A DNA stretch of 64,000 nucleotides from Marinobacter bohaiensis (GTDB lineage: Bacteria > Pseudomonadota > Gammaproteobacteria > Pseudomonadales > Oleiphilaceae): assembly GCF_003258515.1 (NCBI RefSeq), contig NZ_QGEH01000001.1:868001-932000 (forward strand). The letters are read 5' to 3'. Positions 36,940 through 46,122 of this stretch are shown here, in pieces (position 1 is the stretch's first letter; each line of letters begins with the position of its first letter). The notes beneath the pieces were generated by a model, which saw only the letters and a program-made list of their open reading frames with translations, had not been told where the DNA came from and made no database searches. Position numbers and translations under genes: made by a program.

Positions 36940-37300
36940 CGTTGCCTTCCTTCCTGGCCAGCAGTCGCTGGGTGGCGACCATCGCACCGGCGGTGGCCGC
37001 CATGGTGATTGCGGTACTCAGCACCAGCGCCAGGGCAATCGGCAGCCACTCGTCGAGGATCCGGCTGAAGTACACCATCATTCCCACGCCGGCGGGGATG
37101 AACAGCAGCGATAAGTGGCTGAGCAGCCCCCGGGCGGCGGTGTCCATCGATGGGTCCACCTTGCCGCGCAGCAGCAGCGACAGGAACAGCAGGAGCATGC
37201 CCATCACCGGTCCGGGAATGGGCAGATCGAACAGGCGGACGATCACTTCGCCCACCAACTGGTAGACCAGCAGGATGGTGATGCCGTTGAGGAATTGCAT
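36932..37300 (-). CDS. CidA/LrgA family holin-like protein
   Basis: A 122-residue protein with four membrane helices. It begins MQFLNGITILLVYQLVGEVIV and contains LPIPGPVMGMLLLFLSLLL and FIPAGVGMM, typical of LrgA/YohJ. It is the partner of the LrgB-like protein downstream. The ATG at 37300 is preferred; a TTG four codons upstream (37312) is open but has no better ribosome site. Confidence 0.9.
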   Translation of the reverse strand: MQFLNGITILLVYQLVGEVIVRLFDLPIPGPVMGMLLLFLSLLLRGKVDPSMDTAARGLLSHLSLLFIPAGVGMMVYFSRILDEWLPIALALVLSTAITMAATAGAMVATQRLLARKEGNDG

Positions 37301-37385
37301 GGGGTCTCGCAATGCAGGATGTCAAAACGTGCGCGGGACGCTGGTCCCGTACGGTTAATGAAAGCATTGCTGACCGGGAAAGTCA

Positions 37386-37414
37386 CCCCGTCTGCATGAG
37401 GTGGACAGACGGGG
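37386..37414. terminator. hairpin downstream of the PepSY gene
   Basis: The arms CCCCGTCTG (37386-37394) and CAGACGGGG (37406-37414) pair perfectly over 9 bp with an 11-base loop. It is about 75 bases beyond the stop of the leftward PepSY gene and 86 bases before cidA. It lacks a T tract, so termination would be inefficient or Rho-assisted. Confidence 0.4.
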
Positions 37415-37486
37415 CGGGTGGTTACATGGCTCGGCAACCCGTTGGAAGCGGTTTGCCTTCATAGCAGCTTGCTATCGGCGGCAGTA

Positions 37487-37960
37487 TCAGTCGCGGTCGA
37501 CTTCGATCACGCCCAGGTCACTGCGCTGCAGGGTGATCTCCAGCTCATGGCCCTGCTCGTCGCGGCCTTCCAGTTGGATGCGGTCGTGGTCCTCGTGCAG
37601 GTCCATTTCCTCGATCTGTGCCAGCCCTTCGCCACGGGCCACCTCAGCGGCTTCACGCACACGTTCGGCGTCGAGCCCACGAGGGCCGTTGTCACGCCGT
37701 TCACGCTTCTCGTGGCGGGCTTCGCCGTCCCGGCTGAATTCCACCTTGGTGCGCCACTGGTTGTCGAGCCAGCCTTCCAGCTCGAAGCCGTGCCGATCGT
37801 CCAGGTCGATTTCCTCGTAGTGGGTGAACCCGTGGGCGGAGCCGGCGGCGAGCGCGTCGTCCAGATTGACGGATGCGCCGGTGGAAGCGTTGGCGGCGAA
37901 GGCGGCGGGGGCCACGAGGCTGGCCAGGGTGGTGCCGAGAATGAGGTTGCGAATGGTCAT
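37487..37960 (-). CDS. secreted PepSY-like acidic protein
   Basis: A 157-residue periplasmic protein. The signal peptide is about 1-22 (ILGTTLASLVAPAAFA). The mature part contains two related units: HYEEIDLDDRHGFELEGWLDNQ (about 47-68), and, after a charged spacer rich in R, H, D and E, a unit near 113-150 (IEEMDLHEDHDRIQLEGRDEQG). Both have the PepSY-type pattern of an acidic strand and helix. Such proteins often sit beside two-component systems. It is divergent from a smaller PepSY protein that heads the two-component operon, and direct repeats lie between them. The start follows AAGGAG. Confidence 0.82.
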   Translation of the reverse strand: MTIRNLILGTTLASLVAPAAFAANASTGASVNLDDALAAGSAHGFTHYEEIDLDDRHGFELEGWLDNQWRTKVEFSRDGEARHEKRERRDNGPRGLDAERVREAAEVARGEGLAQIEEMDLHEDHDRIQLEGRDEQGHELEITLQRSDLGVIEVDRD

Positions 37961-37975
37961 GTGGCTACTCCTTGA

Positions 37976-38003
37976 GTTGATTGAAGCGTGTTGATTGAAT
38001 CGT
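37976..38003. repeat. 14-bp tandem direct repeats before the PepSY gene
   Basis: Two adjacent copies of GTTGATTGAA(G/T)CGT occupy 37976-37989 and 37990-38003. A partial third copy (GTTGATT) is at 38008-38014. They lie 16 bases before the start of the leftward PepSY gene, just upstream of its ribosome site. They could bind the neighbouring response regulator or act in the leader. Confidence 0.5.
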
Positions 38004-38089
38004 GTCGGTTGATTCGGTCGTGGCCATCCGTCGGGGAGGCCATGGCATACTGTTGTACCGGAAGCGGCCTGACCCGGGGCTGAGCGATC

Positions 38090-38111
38090 CGTTCATGTTC
38101 CGTTCATCTCG
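38090..38111. promoter_or_regulatory. 11-bp direct repeats, candidate response-regulator box
   Basis: CGTTCATGTTC (38090-38100) is followed without gap by CGTTCATCTCG (38101-38111). An 11-bp repeat period, one DNA turn, is the usual layout of OmpR-family dimer sites, and TTCAT-N6-TTCAT recalls PmrA-type boxes. It is 35 bases upstream of the PepSY gene that starts the two-component operon. Confidence 0.55.
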
Positions 38112-38146
38112 CGTTTGCCACACTTGTTGGCATGAGGATCAGACTG

Positions 38147-38479
38147 ATGACAAAACAGCTCGCGTTGATGATGGCCGTGCCCCTGCTTTTGCTGGGATGG
38201 ACTGCGGGTCTGCATGCCGATGATGATGAGTGGCGCCGCCTGCACCGGGAGGTCGAGGCTGGCCGTGTGCAGCCTCTGCAATCCGTGCTCGACCACCTGG
38301 AAGAACGCTACCGGGGCCAGGTGGTGGAAGTGGAGTTCGAACGCGACGACGGCGAATCCATCTACGAGATCGAGATGCTGGGGCCGGATGGCCAGATCGT
38401 CGAGTTCGAGGTGGATGCCGCCACGGGCGAGGTGATCGGCATCGAAGGGCGCGGCATCGAGAGCATGGAGCGTCGATGA
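38147..38479 (+). CDS. small secreted PepSY domain protein
   Basis: A 110-residue protein with a signal peptide (about 1-24, LALMMAVPLLLLGWTAGLHA) and one PepSY domain: QSVLDHLEERYRGQVVEVEFERDDGESIYEIEMLGPDG then VEFEVDAATGEVIGIEG. The ATG at 38147 is preceded by GAGG; an in-frame ATG at 38132 is less likely. Its stop overlaps the start of the response-regulator gene (ATGA), so it is translationally coupled. It may modulate the sensor kinase in the periplasm; this is inference. Confidence 0.88.
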   Translation: MTKQLALMMAVPLLLLGWTAGLHADDDEWRRLHREVEAGRVQPLQSVLDHLEERYRGQVVEVEFERDDGESIYEIEMLGPDGQIVEFEVDAATGEVIGIEGRGIESMERR

Positions 38480-39138
38480 AAGTATTGCTGATCGAGGACG
38501 ACCAGGCGCTGGCGGGGACGCTGGCGAGGTCACTGCGCGAGGCCGAGGTGCTGGTGGAAACGGCAGCCAGCGGTGGCGACGGCGATTTCCTTCTCAAGAC
38601 CGAGCGCTACGACGTGGTCATCCTGGACCTGGGGCTGCCCGACGGCAATGGGACCCACTGGCTGGCGCGCTGGCGGGATGAGGGCATCGACCTGCCGGTG
38701 CTGGTGCTCACCGCCCGCGAGCGCTGGTCCGACAAGGCCGCCGGCTTTTCCGCCGGCGCTGACGATTACGTCACCAAACCTTTCGAGACGGCCGAGGTGC
38801 TGTTCCGCCTGCGGGCCCTGGTGCGGCGCAGTCACGGCCATGCCCATCCGGTGCTCAGTATCGGCGATCTGGCCTACGACACCCACGTGGGGCAGGTTAC
38901 CCTGGCCGGGATGCCGGTCTCGCTGACCGCCCAGGAAACCCGGCTGCTGGGCTACCTGATGCATGCCGCGCCGCGGCTTGTCAGCCGGATCGAGCTGGCC
39001 GAGCACGTCTACGACCGGGACCAGGAACCCGACTCCAACGTCATCGACGTGCAGATCAGCCGGCTGCGCCGCAAGCTGGGCAGTCACCGTATCGAAACCG
39101 TGCGGGGCCAGGGCTATCGCATCCTGGGCGGCGAATGA
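38476..39138 (+). CDS. OmpR-family response regulator
   Basis: A 220-residue DNA-binding regulator. The receiver (1-115) has the acidic pair in IEDD, phospho-acceptor Asp51 in VVILDLGLPDGNG, T in LVLTARE and K in YVTKPFE. The winged-helix domain (about 125-220) ends RRKLGSHRIETVRGQGYRILG. It resembles the QseB/PmrA/BasR subgroup. It is coupled by ATGA overlaps to both the PepSY gene before it and the kinase gene after it. The 11-bp repeats upstream of the operon are a natural binding site. Confidence 0.93.
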   Translation: MKVLLIEDDQALAGTLARSLREAEVLVETAASGGDGDFLLKTERYDVVILDLGLPDGNGTHWLARWRDEGIDLPVLVLTARERWSDKAAGFSAGADDYVTKPFETAEVLFRLRALVRRSHGHAHPVLSIGDLAYDTHVGQVTLAGMPVSLTAQETRLLGYLMHAAPRLVSRIELAEHVYDRDQEPDSNVIDVQISRLRRKLGSHRIETVRGQGYRILGGE

Positions 39139-40514
39139 CGCCGGCCCCGCGCAGTCTCTCGATCAACACCCGCCTGCTGGTGGCCGCACTGGTGCTGGTC
39201 CTGTTGGCGCTGCCGCTGGCCGGTGTGTTGCTGCGCTATAACTTCGAGCAGTCGGTCACCACCGCCTTCGACCAGCGCCTGCGTTCGCTGCTCAACGTAC
39301 TGGTGGCGGGGGTGGAATACGACCCGGCCAGCGGTGATCTGTCGATGGCGCGCAGCCTGGGGGATCCGCGCTTCGAGCAGGTGTTCTCCGGCTGGTACTG
39401 GCAGGTGTCGGACGGCAACGGTTTGGCTCTGACGTCCCGCTCCCTGTGGGACCAGCGACTGGCCACGGCGGATCGCTCCGGCCTGCACATCGGTGATCGC
39501 AACGGTCCCCGGAACCAGCGTCTGCGGGTCGTCGAGCGGGACGTCGAACTGCCCAACCTGCCTGCCACCCTGCACCTGGCGGTGGCGGCCAGCCGCGAAG
39601 ATCTGGACGCCGAAGTCACCCGCTTCGGCCGTCTGCTGTGGTGGTCCCTGGCCGGCCTGGGGGGATTGTTGCTGGCGGGGTTGGCCCTGCAGATCCGCTG
39701 GGGGCTGTCGCCGCTGCGCCGCATCCACGCCAATCTGCGGCGGGTGGAAACCGGCGAGGACGAACGTCTGGAAACTGGCTTTGCCACCGAACTCAACGAC
39801 CTGGCCGAGGCCATGAACGGGGTACTGGAGCGTGACCGCCAGTTGATCGAGCGCGGTCGCACCGCGGCCGGCAACCTGGCCCACGCCCTGAAGACGCCGA
39901 GTTCGGTACTGCGCGCCTACTGCGAACGTCTGCCGGAATCTGAGGCCCGACCGTTACTGACGGAACTGGACCGCCTCGATGCGGCGGTCCGGCACCATCT
40001 GGCGCGGGCGTCGGCGGCGGGCGGCGCGTCCCTCTCCCGGGTGGCCCGGGTGGATGAGACCCTGGCGCCAGTCTTGACCGGGATCGGTCGCATGGCGGAG
40101 CGGCAGGGCCTGGCCTGTCGAGCCGCGCCGATGCCGCAGGGTCGGGTTCGTATGGACCCGCAGGACCTGCAGGAAATTGCCGGAAACCTGCTGGAAAATG
40201 CCCTGAAATGGGCAAGTTCTGCGCTTTTTTTCAGGGTCTCGCTGAAGGAAGAGCGGTTGACGATGCGGGTGGCCGACGACGGCCCGGGAATGACACCGGA
40301 GCAGTGCGCCGAGGCGCTGGAGCGGGGGCGACGGCTGGATGAGTCGCGTGCTGGTTCCGGCCTTGGGCTGGCGATTGTCACCGAACTGGTGGCGCTGTAT
40401 GGCGGCGATGTGCAACTCGGTCGCGCCGACGAAGGTGGCCTGCAGGTTGAGGTCTCCCTGCCGGTCGCCCGGGGCAACCCGGGCCCGGAGGGACGGCGCC
40501 TGTCAGCGGATTGA
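39135..40514 (+). CDS. sensor histidine kinase (PhoQ/QseC-like)
   Basis: A 459-residue inner-membrane kinase. Helix 1 is about 15-34 (LLVAALVLVLLALPLAGVLL). A periplasmic sensor of about 130 residues follows, then helix 2 near 165-190, a HAMP region, His250 in GNLAHALKTPSSVLR and a HATPase domain with NLLENALKWA, VADDGPGM and GSGLGLAIV. It should phosphorylate the regulator encoded immediately before it. The signal is unknown; the linked PepSY proteins suggest a metal, peptide or envelope-stress cue. Confidence 0.92.
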   Translation: MTPAPRSLSINTRLLVAALVLVLLALPLAGVLLRYNFEQSVTTAFDQRLRSLLNVLVAGVEYDPASGDLSMARSLGDPRFEQVFSGWYWQVSDGNGLALTSRSLWDQRLATADRSGLHIGDRNGPRNQRLRVVERDVELPNLPATLHLAVAASREDLDAEVTRFGRLLWWSLAGLGGLLLAGLALQIRWGLSPLRRIHANLRRVETGEDERLETGFATELNDLAEAMNGVLERDRQLIERGRTAAGNLAHALKTPSSVLRAYCERLPESEARPLLTELDRLDAAVRHHLARASAAGGASLSRVARVDETLAPVLTGIGRMAERQGLACRAAPMPQGRVRMDPQDLQEIAGNLLENALKWASSALFFRVSLKEERLTMRVADDGPGMTPEQCAEALERGRRLDESRAGSGLGLAIVTELVALYGGDVQLGRADEGGLQVEVSLPVARGNPGPEGRRLSAD

Positions 40515-40553
40515 GCGGACCGGCGCAGGTGTCCGGTCGTTGACCAGGATGCC

Positions 40554-42095
40554 TCAGTCGTCGTCCAGATGGTGGGGCGGGCAGTGGAATTCTTCCACCA
40601 CAGTACCGTCGTCGACGCTCTCCAGATGCACATCGAACCCCCACAGCCGGTGAGTGTGACGCAGCACTTCGCTGGTGCTCTCGCCCAGGGGGATACCGTC
40701 GGCCGGCACGTGGCGCAGGGTCAGCGAACGATCGCCGCGCAGGTCCACGTTCCACACCTGGATGTTGGGCTCGCGGTAGCTCAGGTTGTACTGGCGCGCC
40801 AGCTTCTCCCGCAGGGCGCGGTAGCCCATCTCGTCGTGGATCGCGGTGATGCGGTAGACGTCCTCATCCTCCTCGCTGGAAATGGCGAACAGTTTGAGAT
40901 CCCGCATCACCTTGGGTGACAGGAACTGCTGGATGAAGCTCTCATCCTTGAAGTTCCTCATGGCGAAATGCAGGGTTTCCACCCAGTCGGAGCCGGCGAT
41001 GTCCGGGAACCAGGCGCGATCCTCGTCCGTCGGCTCCTCGCAGATCCGGCGCAGGTCCGTGTAGATGGAAAAGCCCAGGGTGTACGGGTTGATGCCCGAA
41101 TACCACGGGCTGTCGAACGGCGGTTGATAGATCACCGCCGTGTGGCTCTGCAGGAATTCCAGCATGAAGCCGTCGGTCACCAGACCTTTCTCGTACATCC
41201 GGTGCAGCAGGGTGTAGTGCCAGAAGCTGGCCCAGCCCTCGTTCATCACCTGGGTCTGGCGCTGGGGATAGAAGTACTGGCCCAGTTTGCGCACGATACG
41301 GATCAGCTCGCGCTGCCAGGGTTCCAGCAGCGGCGCGTTTTTCTCGATGAAGTAGAGCAGGTTCTCCTGCGGGTCTGCCGGGTAGCGGCTGCGCTTGCGC
41401 TCGTCGCTGTCTTCTTCGGCGCCCATGCGGGGAATGGTGCGCCAGAGGTCGTTGATCTGGCGCTGCATGTACTCTTCGCGCTCCTTCTGACGGCGCTGCT
41501 CCTCGGCCGCGGAGATGGGGGAGGGGCGCTTGTAGCGGTCCACGCCGTAGTTCATCAGGGCGTGGCAGGAATCCAGGATCTGTTCCACCGCATCCAGGCC
41601 GTGGCGCTCTTCGCACTCGGCCACGTAGTGCCGGGCGAAGACCAGATAGTCGATGATGGCGCTGGCGTCGGTCCAGGTGCGGAACAGGTAGTTGCCCTTG
41701 AAGAAGGAGTTGTGACCGTAGCAGGCGTGGGCGATCACCAGCGCCTGCATGGGCAGGGTGTTCTCTTCCATCAGGTAGGCAATGCAGGGATCGGAGTTGA
41801 TCACGATCTCGTAGGCCAGCCCCATCTGCCCGCGCTTATAGCCCTTGGAGGTGTTCAGGAACTGCTTGCCGAACGACCAGTGGTGGTAGCCCACCGGCAT
41901 TCCCACCGAGCTGTAGGCGTCCATCATCTGCTCGGCGCTGATCACCTCGATCTGGTTGGGGTAGGTGTCCAGGCCGAATTCCTCGGCGCATCGGGCGATT
42001 TCGTCGTTGTATTGCCGGATCAGGTCGAACGTCCACTCCGATGTGGTGGAGATCGGCTGCCGGGTTTCTGGCGGTCTGTCGACGGTTCCGGTCAT
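40554..42095 (-). CDS. SpoVR family protein (YcgB)
   Basis: A 513-residue cytoplasmic protein of the SpoVR/YcgB family. Characteristic stretches are [53 protein letters not shown] and [16 protein letters not shown]. The histidine-rich conserved patches suggest a metal site, but the function is unknown. In non-sporulating bacteria it is conserved with PrkA and YeaH and linked to stationary-phase or stress survival. It starts with a four-base overlap on the yeaH stop, as the last gene of the unit. Confidence 0.94.
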   Translation of the reverse strand: MTGTVDRPPETRQPISTTSEWTFDLIRQYNDEIARCAEEFGLDTYPNQIEVISAEQMMDAYSSVGMPVGYHHWSFGKQFLNTSKGYKRGQMGLAYEIVINSDPCIAYLMEENTLPMQALVIAHACYGHNSFFKGNYLFRTWTDASAIIDYLVFARHYVAECEERHGLDAVEQILDSCHALMNYGVDRYKRPSPISAAEEQRRQKEREEYMQRQINDLWRTIPRMGAEEDSDERKRSRYPADPQENLLYFIEKNAPLLEPWQRELIRIVRKLGQYFYPQRQTQVMNEGWASFWHYTLLHRMYEKGLVTDGFMLEFLQSHTAVIYQPPFDSPWYSGINPYTLGFSIYTDLRRICEEPTDEDRAWFPDIAGSDWVETLHFAMRNFKDESFIQQFLSPKVMRDLKLFAISSEEDEDVYRITAIHDEMGYRALREKLARQYNLSYREPNIQVWNVDLRGDRSLTLRHVPADGIPLGESTSEVLRHTHRLWGFDVHLESVDDGTVVEEFHCPPHHLDDD

Positions 42096-43384
42096 GCGGC
42101 TTTCCTCTCGAACAACTGGCGGAAGACCGGGTAGATGTCGCCCGGGTCCGCGATCTGCTGCATGGCAAAGCTGTTGGGGTCCTGCTCCAGGATCTTCTCG
42201 TACTCGTACCAGAGCATCTGGTGATCCTGGGGCGTGATCTCGACATAGGCGTAGTACTGCACCAGCGGCAGGATCTGGTCGGCCAGGATCTTGCCGCAGA
42301 TGGGCGAATCGTCGTTCCAGTTATCGCCGTCCGAGGCCTGGGCGGCGTAGATGTTCCACTCCGAGGGCGAGTAGCGGGCGTCGACGATCTGCTTCATCAG
42401 CTTGAGCGCGCTGGACACGATGGTGCCGCCCGTTTCCCGGGAGTAGAAGAACTCTTCCTCGTCCACTTCCTTGGCGCTGGTGTGGTGGCGGATAAACACC
42501 ACCTCGATGCGCTTGTAGTTCTTCTTCAGGAACAGGTACAGCAGGATGAAGAAGCGCTTGGCGATGTCCTTGTGCACCTGCGTCATCGAGCCGGACACGT
42601 CCATCAGGCAGAACATCACCGCACTGGTGGCCGGCTTGGGCTTCTTCACATGCTGGCGATAGCGCAGGTCGATTTCGTCGATCCAGGGGATGCGGCGCAG
42701 ATTGCCTTTCAGGCGTTTGATCTCCGCTTCCAGGGCGTCGATCTGGTCCTGTGGGCTGAACGCCGGATCCGGTTCGTGCGGATGGGCCTTGAGCTCGGCC
42801 AGTTGCGCTTCCAGCTCCCGCAGCTTGCGCTTGCGGGCGCCGCCCAGACCCAGTCGGCGAGCGTGGGCGCCGCGCAGGGAGCGCACCACGTCCAGCTTGG
42901 CGGGGATGCCCTGGGACGTGAAGCCGGCTCGTTCGTACTTGAAGGCCTCGGTGTCCTTGAGTTTCTTGCGGGCCAGGTTGGGCAGTTCCAGGTCGTCGAA
43001 CAGGAAATCCAGGAATTCGTCCTGGGTGATCTGGAAGGCGAATTCGTCCATGCCTTCCCCGTCCGGGCTGGCGCCGCCCTGGCCCTGGCCGCCACCGCCG
43101 CCCTGGGGTTTGGGCACGGTGTCGCCGGCGACGAATTCCTTGTTGCCGGGATGCACTATTTCCCGGTGTCCGCCCTGGCCGTGGTGGAATATGGGTTCGT
43201 CGATGTCTTTCGAAGGAATACTGACGTTTTCGCCGCGCTCGATGTCGGTGATTGAGCGGCGCTGGACCGCGTCCGCCACCGCCTTCTTGATGTGATGGCG
43301 GTAGCGGCGCAGGAAGCGTTCGCGGTTCACGGCGCTCTTGTTCTTGCCGTTCAGGCGGCGGTCGACGATATGGGTCATCCCCAT
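42092..43384 (-). CDS. yeaH: YeaH/YhbH family protein (DUF444), VWA-like
   Basis: A 430-residue protein. The N-terminus [20 protein letters not shown] is the family signature. A Gly/Gln-rich segment lies near 96-108. The C-terminal half carries a von Willebrand A-like domain with the metal site DVSGSM (in [14 protein letters not shown]) and [11 protein letters not shown]. It is a usual partner of the PrkA kinase and may be a substrate or adaptor. The ATG at 43384 follows GGAGAT at 6 bases; the upstream frame continues without support. Confidence 0.93.
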   Translation of the reverse strand: MGMTHIVDRRLNGKNKSAVNRERFLRRYRHHIKKAVADAVQRRSITDIERGENVSIPSKDIDEPIFHHGQGGHREIVHPGNKEFVAGDTVPKPQGGGGGQGQGGASPDGEGMDEFAFQITQDEFLDFLFDDLELPNLARKKLKDTEAFKYERAGFTSQGIPAKLDVVRSLRGAHARRLGLGGARKRKLRELEAQLAELKAHPHEPDPAFSPQDQIDALEAEIKRLKGNLRRIPWIDEIDLRYRQHVKKPKPATSAVMFCLMDVSGSMTQVHKDIAKRFFILLYLFLKKNYKRIEVVFIRHHTSAKEVDEEEFFYSRETGGTIVSSALKLMKQIVDARYSPSEWNIYAAQASDGDNWNDDSPICGKILADQILPLVQYYAYVEITPQDHQMLWYEYEKILEQDPNSFAMQQIADPGDIYPVFRQLFERKAA

Positions 43385-43628
43385 AAATATCTCCAGTTGT
43401 CGGTGGAGGTCGCCCTGGCCACATGAATTGCGGCGTTGCGCGGTGCGCACCAGCTCACCTACCCGGCAGGTATGCCTCGCTGGCTGTGCTCCGTGCGCCT
43501 TGCACTTCATGCATCCAGGCGCGCCCCGGAACTCTCGAAGTCAATTTAAAGGAGCCTTGTTCCTCTGTTCCCGACTCCCAACCTGGTTCAGGGTCGTGGC
43601 CGCGCTCAGGCGGCCAGCGGCCGTTCCG
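43385..43628. other. 244-base gap between prkA and yeaH
   Basis: No convincing reading frame is seen. A GC-rich imperfect stem lies near 43600-43625 just after the prkA stop and could attenuate transcription into yeaH. The gap is longer than those elsewhere in this operon. Confidence 0.4.
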
Positions 43629-45551
43629 TTACTGGGACTTCCTGACCCGCAGGTACCACTCGGCCAGCAGGCGGACCTGCTTCTCGGTGTACCCGCGCTC
43701 GACCATCCGTTCGACGAACTGTTTGTGTTTCTTCTGGTCTTCCTGCGAGGCCTTCGGGTTGAAGGAGATGACCGGAAGCAGGTCCTCGGTGTTGGAGAAC
43801 ATCTTCTTCTCGATCACGCTGCGCAGCTTCTCGTAACTGAGCCAGGATGGATTCTGGCCCTGGTTGTTGGCTCGGGCCCGCAGGACGAAGTTGACCACCT
43901 CGTTGCGGAAATCCTTCGGGTTGCTGATGCCGGCCGGCTTCTCGATTTTCTCCAGCTCGTCGTTGATGGCGGAGCGGTTGAGAATCTCGCCGGTCTCGGG
44001 GTCGCGGTACTCCTGGTCCTGGATCCAGAAGTCGGCGTAGGTGACGTAGCGGTCGAACAGGTTCTGGCCGTACTCGCTGTAGCTCTCCAGGTAGGCGGTC
44101 TGGATTTCCTTGCCGATGAACTCGACGTAGTGCGGCGCCAGGTATTCCTTGATAAAGCGCAGGTAGCGTTCCTGCACCTCGTTGGGGAATTGTTCCTGTT
44201 CGATCTGCTTCTCCAGCACGTAGAGCAGGTGCACCGGGTTGGCGGCGATTTCCGTGGTGTCGAAGTTGAACACCTTGGACAGGATCTTGAACGAGAAGCG
44301 GGTGGACAGGCCGTCCATGCCCTCGTTGACGCCGGCGGTGTCGCGGTACTCCTGGATCGACTTGGCCTTGGGATCGGTGTCCTTGATGTTCTGGCCGTCG
44401 TAGACCCGCATCTTCGAGTAGATGCTGGAGTTCTCGGGTTCTTTCAGGCGCGACAGCACCGTGAACTGGGCCAGCATGTCCAGGGTGTCCGGCGCGCAGG
44501 GCGCCCCCTGCAGGGAGCTGTGGCGCAGCAGCTTGCGGTAGATGTCGATTTCCTCGCTCACCCGCAGGCAGTAGGGCACCTTGACGATGTAGACCCGGTC
44601 GAGGAACGCCTCGTTATGCTTGTTGTTGCGGAAGGTCTGCCACTCGGATTCGTTGGAGTGGGCCAGGATGATGCCGTCGAACGGCACTGAGCCCATGCCC
44701 TCGGTGGTGTTGTAGTTGCCTTCCTGGGTGGCGGTGAGCAGCGGGTGCAGAACCTTGATGGGCGCCTTGAACATCTCGACGAATTCCATCAGGCCCTGGT
44801 TGGCCTTGCTCAGACCACCGGAAAAGCTGTAGGCATCCGGATCGTCCTGGGAGAACTCTTCCAGCATGCGGATGTTGACCTTGCCCACCAGGGCGGAGAT
44901 GTCCTGGTTGTTGTCGTCGCCGGGCTCGGTCTTGGACACACCGATCTGATCGAGAATCGACGGGTAGCGCTTGACCACGCGGAATTGGGAAATGTCACCG
45001 TTAAACTCGTGCAGCCGTTTCACCGCCCAGGGCGACATGATCGGCTTGAGGTAACGGGTGGGAATGTTGAACTCTTCTTCGAGGATCGGGCCGTCCTCGT
45101 CCGGATCGAACAGGCCCAGCGGCGATTCGTTCACCGGTGAACCCTTGATGGCGTAGAAGGGCACCTTCTGCATCAGCTGCTTGAGCTTTTCCGCCAGGGA
45201 CGATTTACCGCCGCCGACCGGGCCCAGCAGGTAGAGGATCTGCTTCTTCTCTTCCAGGCCCTGGGCCGCGTGCTTGAAGAAGGAGACGATGTTCTCGACG
45301 GCGTCTTCCATGCCGTAGAACTCGTCGAATTCGGGATAACGCTTGATGACCTTGTTGGAGAAGATCCGTGACAGGCGTGGATCGCGGGAGGTATCTATCT
45401 TTTCCGGCTCGCCGATAGCCAGCAACATCCGCTCGGCTGCCGTGGCATAGGCCGACGGGTCGCGTTTGCAGATCTCCAGGTATTCCTCAAGGGAAAACTC
45501 TTCCTCCTGAGTTGATTCATACCGGTCTTTGAAATGCTGCAGAATGCTCAT
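43629..45551 (-). CDS. prkA: PrkA serine protein kinase (YeaG)
   Basis: A 640-residue PrkA protein: an AAA+-like domain with Walker A LLGPVGGGKSSLAEKLK (Lys116), then a C-terminal PrkA kinase-like domain. The N-terminus, beginning MSILQHFKDRYE and continuing to EEFSLEEYLEICK, is strongly conserved in E. coli YeaG (644 residues as I recall). PrkA/YeaG is involved in nitrogen-starvation and stationary-phase responses. AAA+ protease activity has also been proposed for relatives. The start at 45551 follows GAGGG. It heads the prkA-yeaH-spoVR unit. Confidence 0.95.
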   Translation of the reverse strand: MSILQHFKDRYESTQEEEFSLEEYLEICKRDPSAYATAAERMLLAIGEPEKIDTSRDPRLSRIFSNKVIKRYPEFDEFYGMEDAVENIVSFFKHAAQGLEEKKQILYLLGPVGGGKSSLAEKLKQLMQKVPFYAIKGSPVNESPLGLFDPDEDGPILEEEFNIPTRYLKPIMSPWAVKRLHEFNGDISQFRVVKRYPSILDQIGVSKTEPGDDNNQDISALVGKVNIRMLEEFSQDDPDAYSFSGGLSKANQGLMEFVEMFKAPIKVLHPLLTATQEGNYNTTEGMGSVPFDGIILAHSNESEWQTFRNNKHNEAFLDRVYIVKVPYCLRVSEEIDIYRKLLRHSSLQGAPCAPDTLDMLAQFTVLSRLKEPENSSIYSKMRVYDGQNIKDTDPKAKSIQEYRDTAGVNEGMDGLSTRFSFKILSKVFNFDTTEIAANPVHLLYVLEKQIEQEQFPNEVQERYLRFIKEYLAPHYVEFIGKEIQTAYLESYSEYGQNLFDRYVTYADFWIQDQEYRDPETGEILNRSAINDELEKIEKPAGISNPKDFRNEVVNFVLRARANNQGQNPSWLSYEKLRSVIEKKMFSNTEDLLPVISFNPKASQEDQKKHKQFVERMVERGYTEKQVRLLAEWYLRVRKSQ

Positions 45552-46122
45552 ATAGGACCCTCGCTCGCAATGTTGGACGCACAACTACACGTTTCTGTTC
45601 CCCGATTCGTATCGTCAGGATCGCCAATTCACCGGCGCCCCAGAGGTGGATGGATAATAAGGAAATGGGAGTCGCAGACCCGGAATGCGCCGGTGGTCGG
45701 ATTCCGGTCTGGCTGATTTCAGCTTAGTTCAGCTCTGGCCACTTGGACAGTTACGAATCTTTTTTGTTTCAGGATTGTTGCTCCCTTTCCCGCACCTTGA
45801 TGACGCAGGCTCCAATCGGGGTTTTCGCGGTTTTTATTCGGCCATTTTCAGCGTAGACGCGATGTCGTCGGTGCGGAGATAGAACCTCTCAATCACCGCT
45901 ATAAGGGACCGGCGACCCATTGTCCCGTGGATGGGCGTCGGCGCTGTGAAGGGCGCATCCGTCCGGATTTGTCTTGCCTTCGTCATTCGGTGACTTAGAC
46001 TGAAATCGGGTTCGTATAGACAGACCGATACTCACGTTCCCATCCCGGCAAAACGAGACGCCAGAGAAATGAAAAGAAGCCATGACGCCAGAGAAATGAA
46101 AAGAAGCCATAAGGAGAGCCCA
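45552..46122. other. 571-base divergent intergenic region, prkA / osmF
   Basis: This AT-richer stretch must hold both divergent promoters. A short dyad GCTGATTTCAGC lies at 45712-45723 on the prkA side. A TATAGA hexamer near 46015 is a possible -10 for osmF, but no good -35 accompanies it. The 27-bp tandem duplication at 46057-46110 is described separately. No coding frame of credible composition was seen. Confidence 0.5.
46057..46110. repeat. perfect 27-bp tandem duplication before the osmF start
   Basis: The unit, beginning GACGCCAGAG and ending AAGCCAT, occurs twice without gap (46057-46083 and 46084-46110). Its length is a multiple of three and each copy contains an in-frame ATG, so it could extend the protein by MKRSHDARE units. 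However, an AAGGAG site follows the second copy and points to the GTG at 46123, which makes the duplication 5' untranslated. Confidence 0.85.

Noticed and set aside
40554-45551. Sporulation capability suggested by SpoVR and PrkA names
   Set aside because: Both families are widespread in non-sporulating gammaproteobacteria; everything else here is Gram-negative.
46069-46122. OsmF starting at the first ATG with the sequence MKRSHDARE repeated
   Set aside because: An AAGGAG-GTG start lies after the duplication and gives a standard signal peptide; the repeat-encoded residues would be an odd charged extension.
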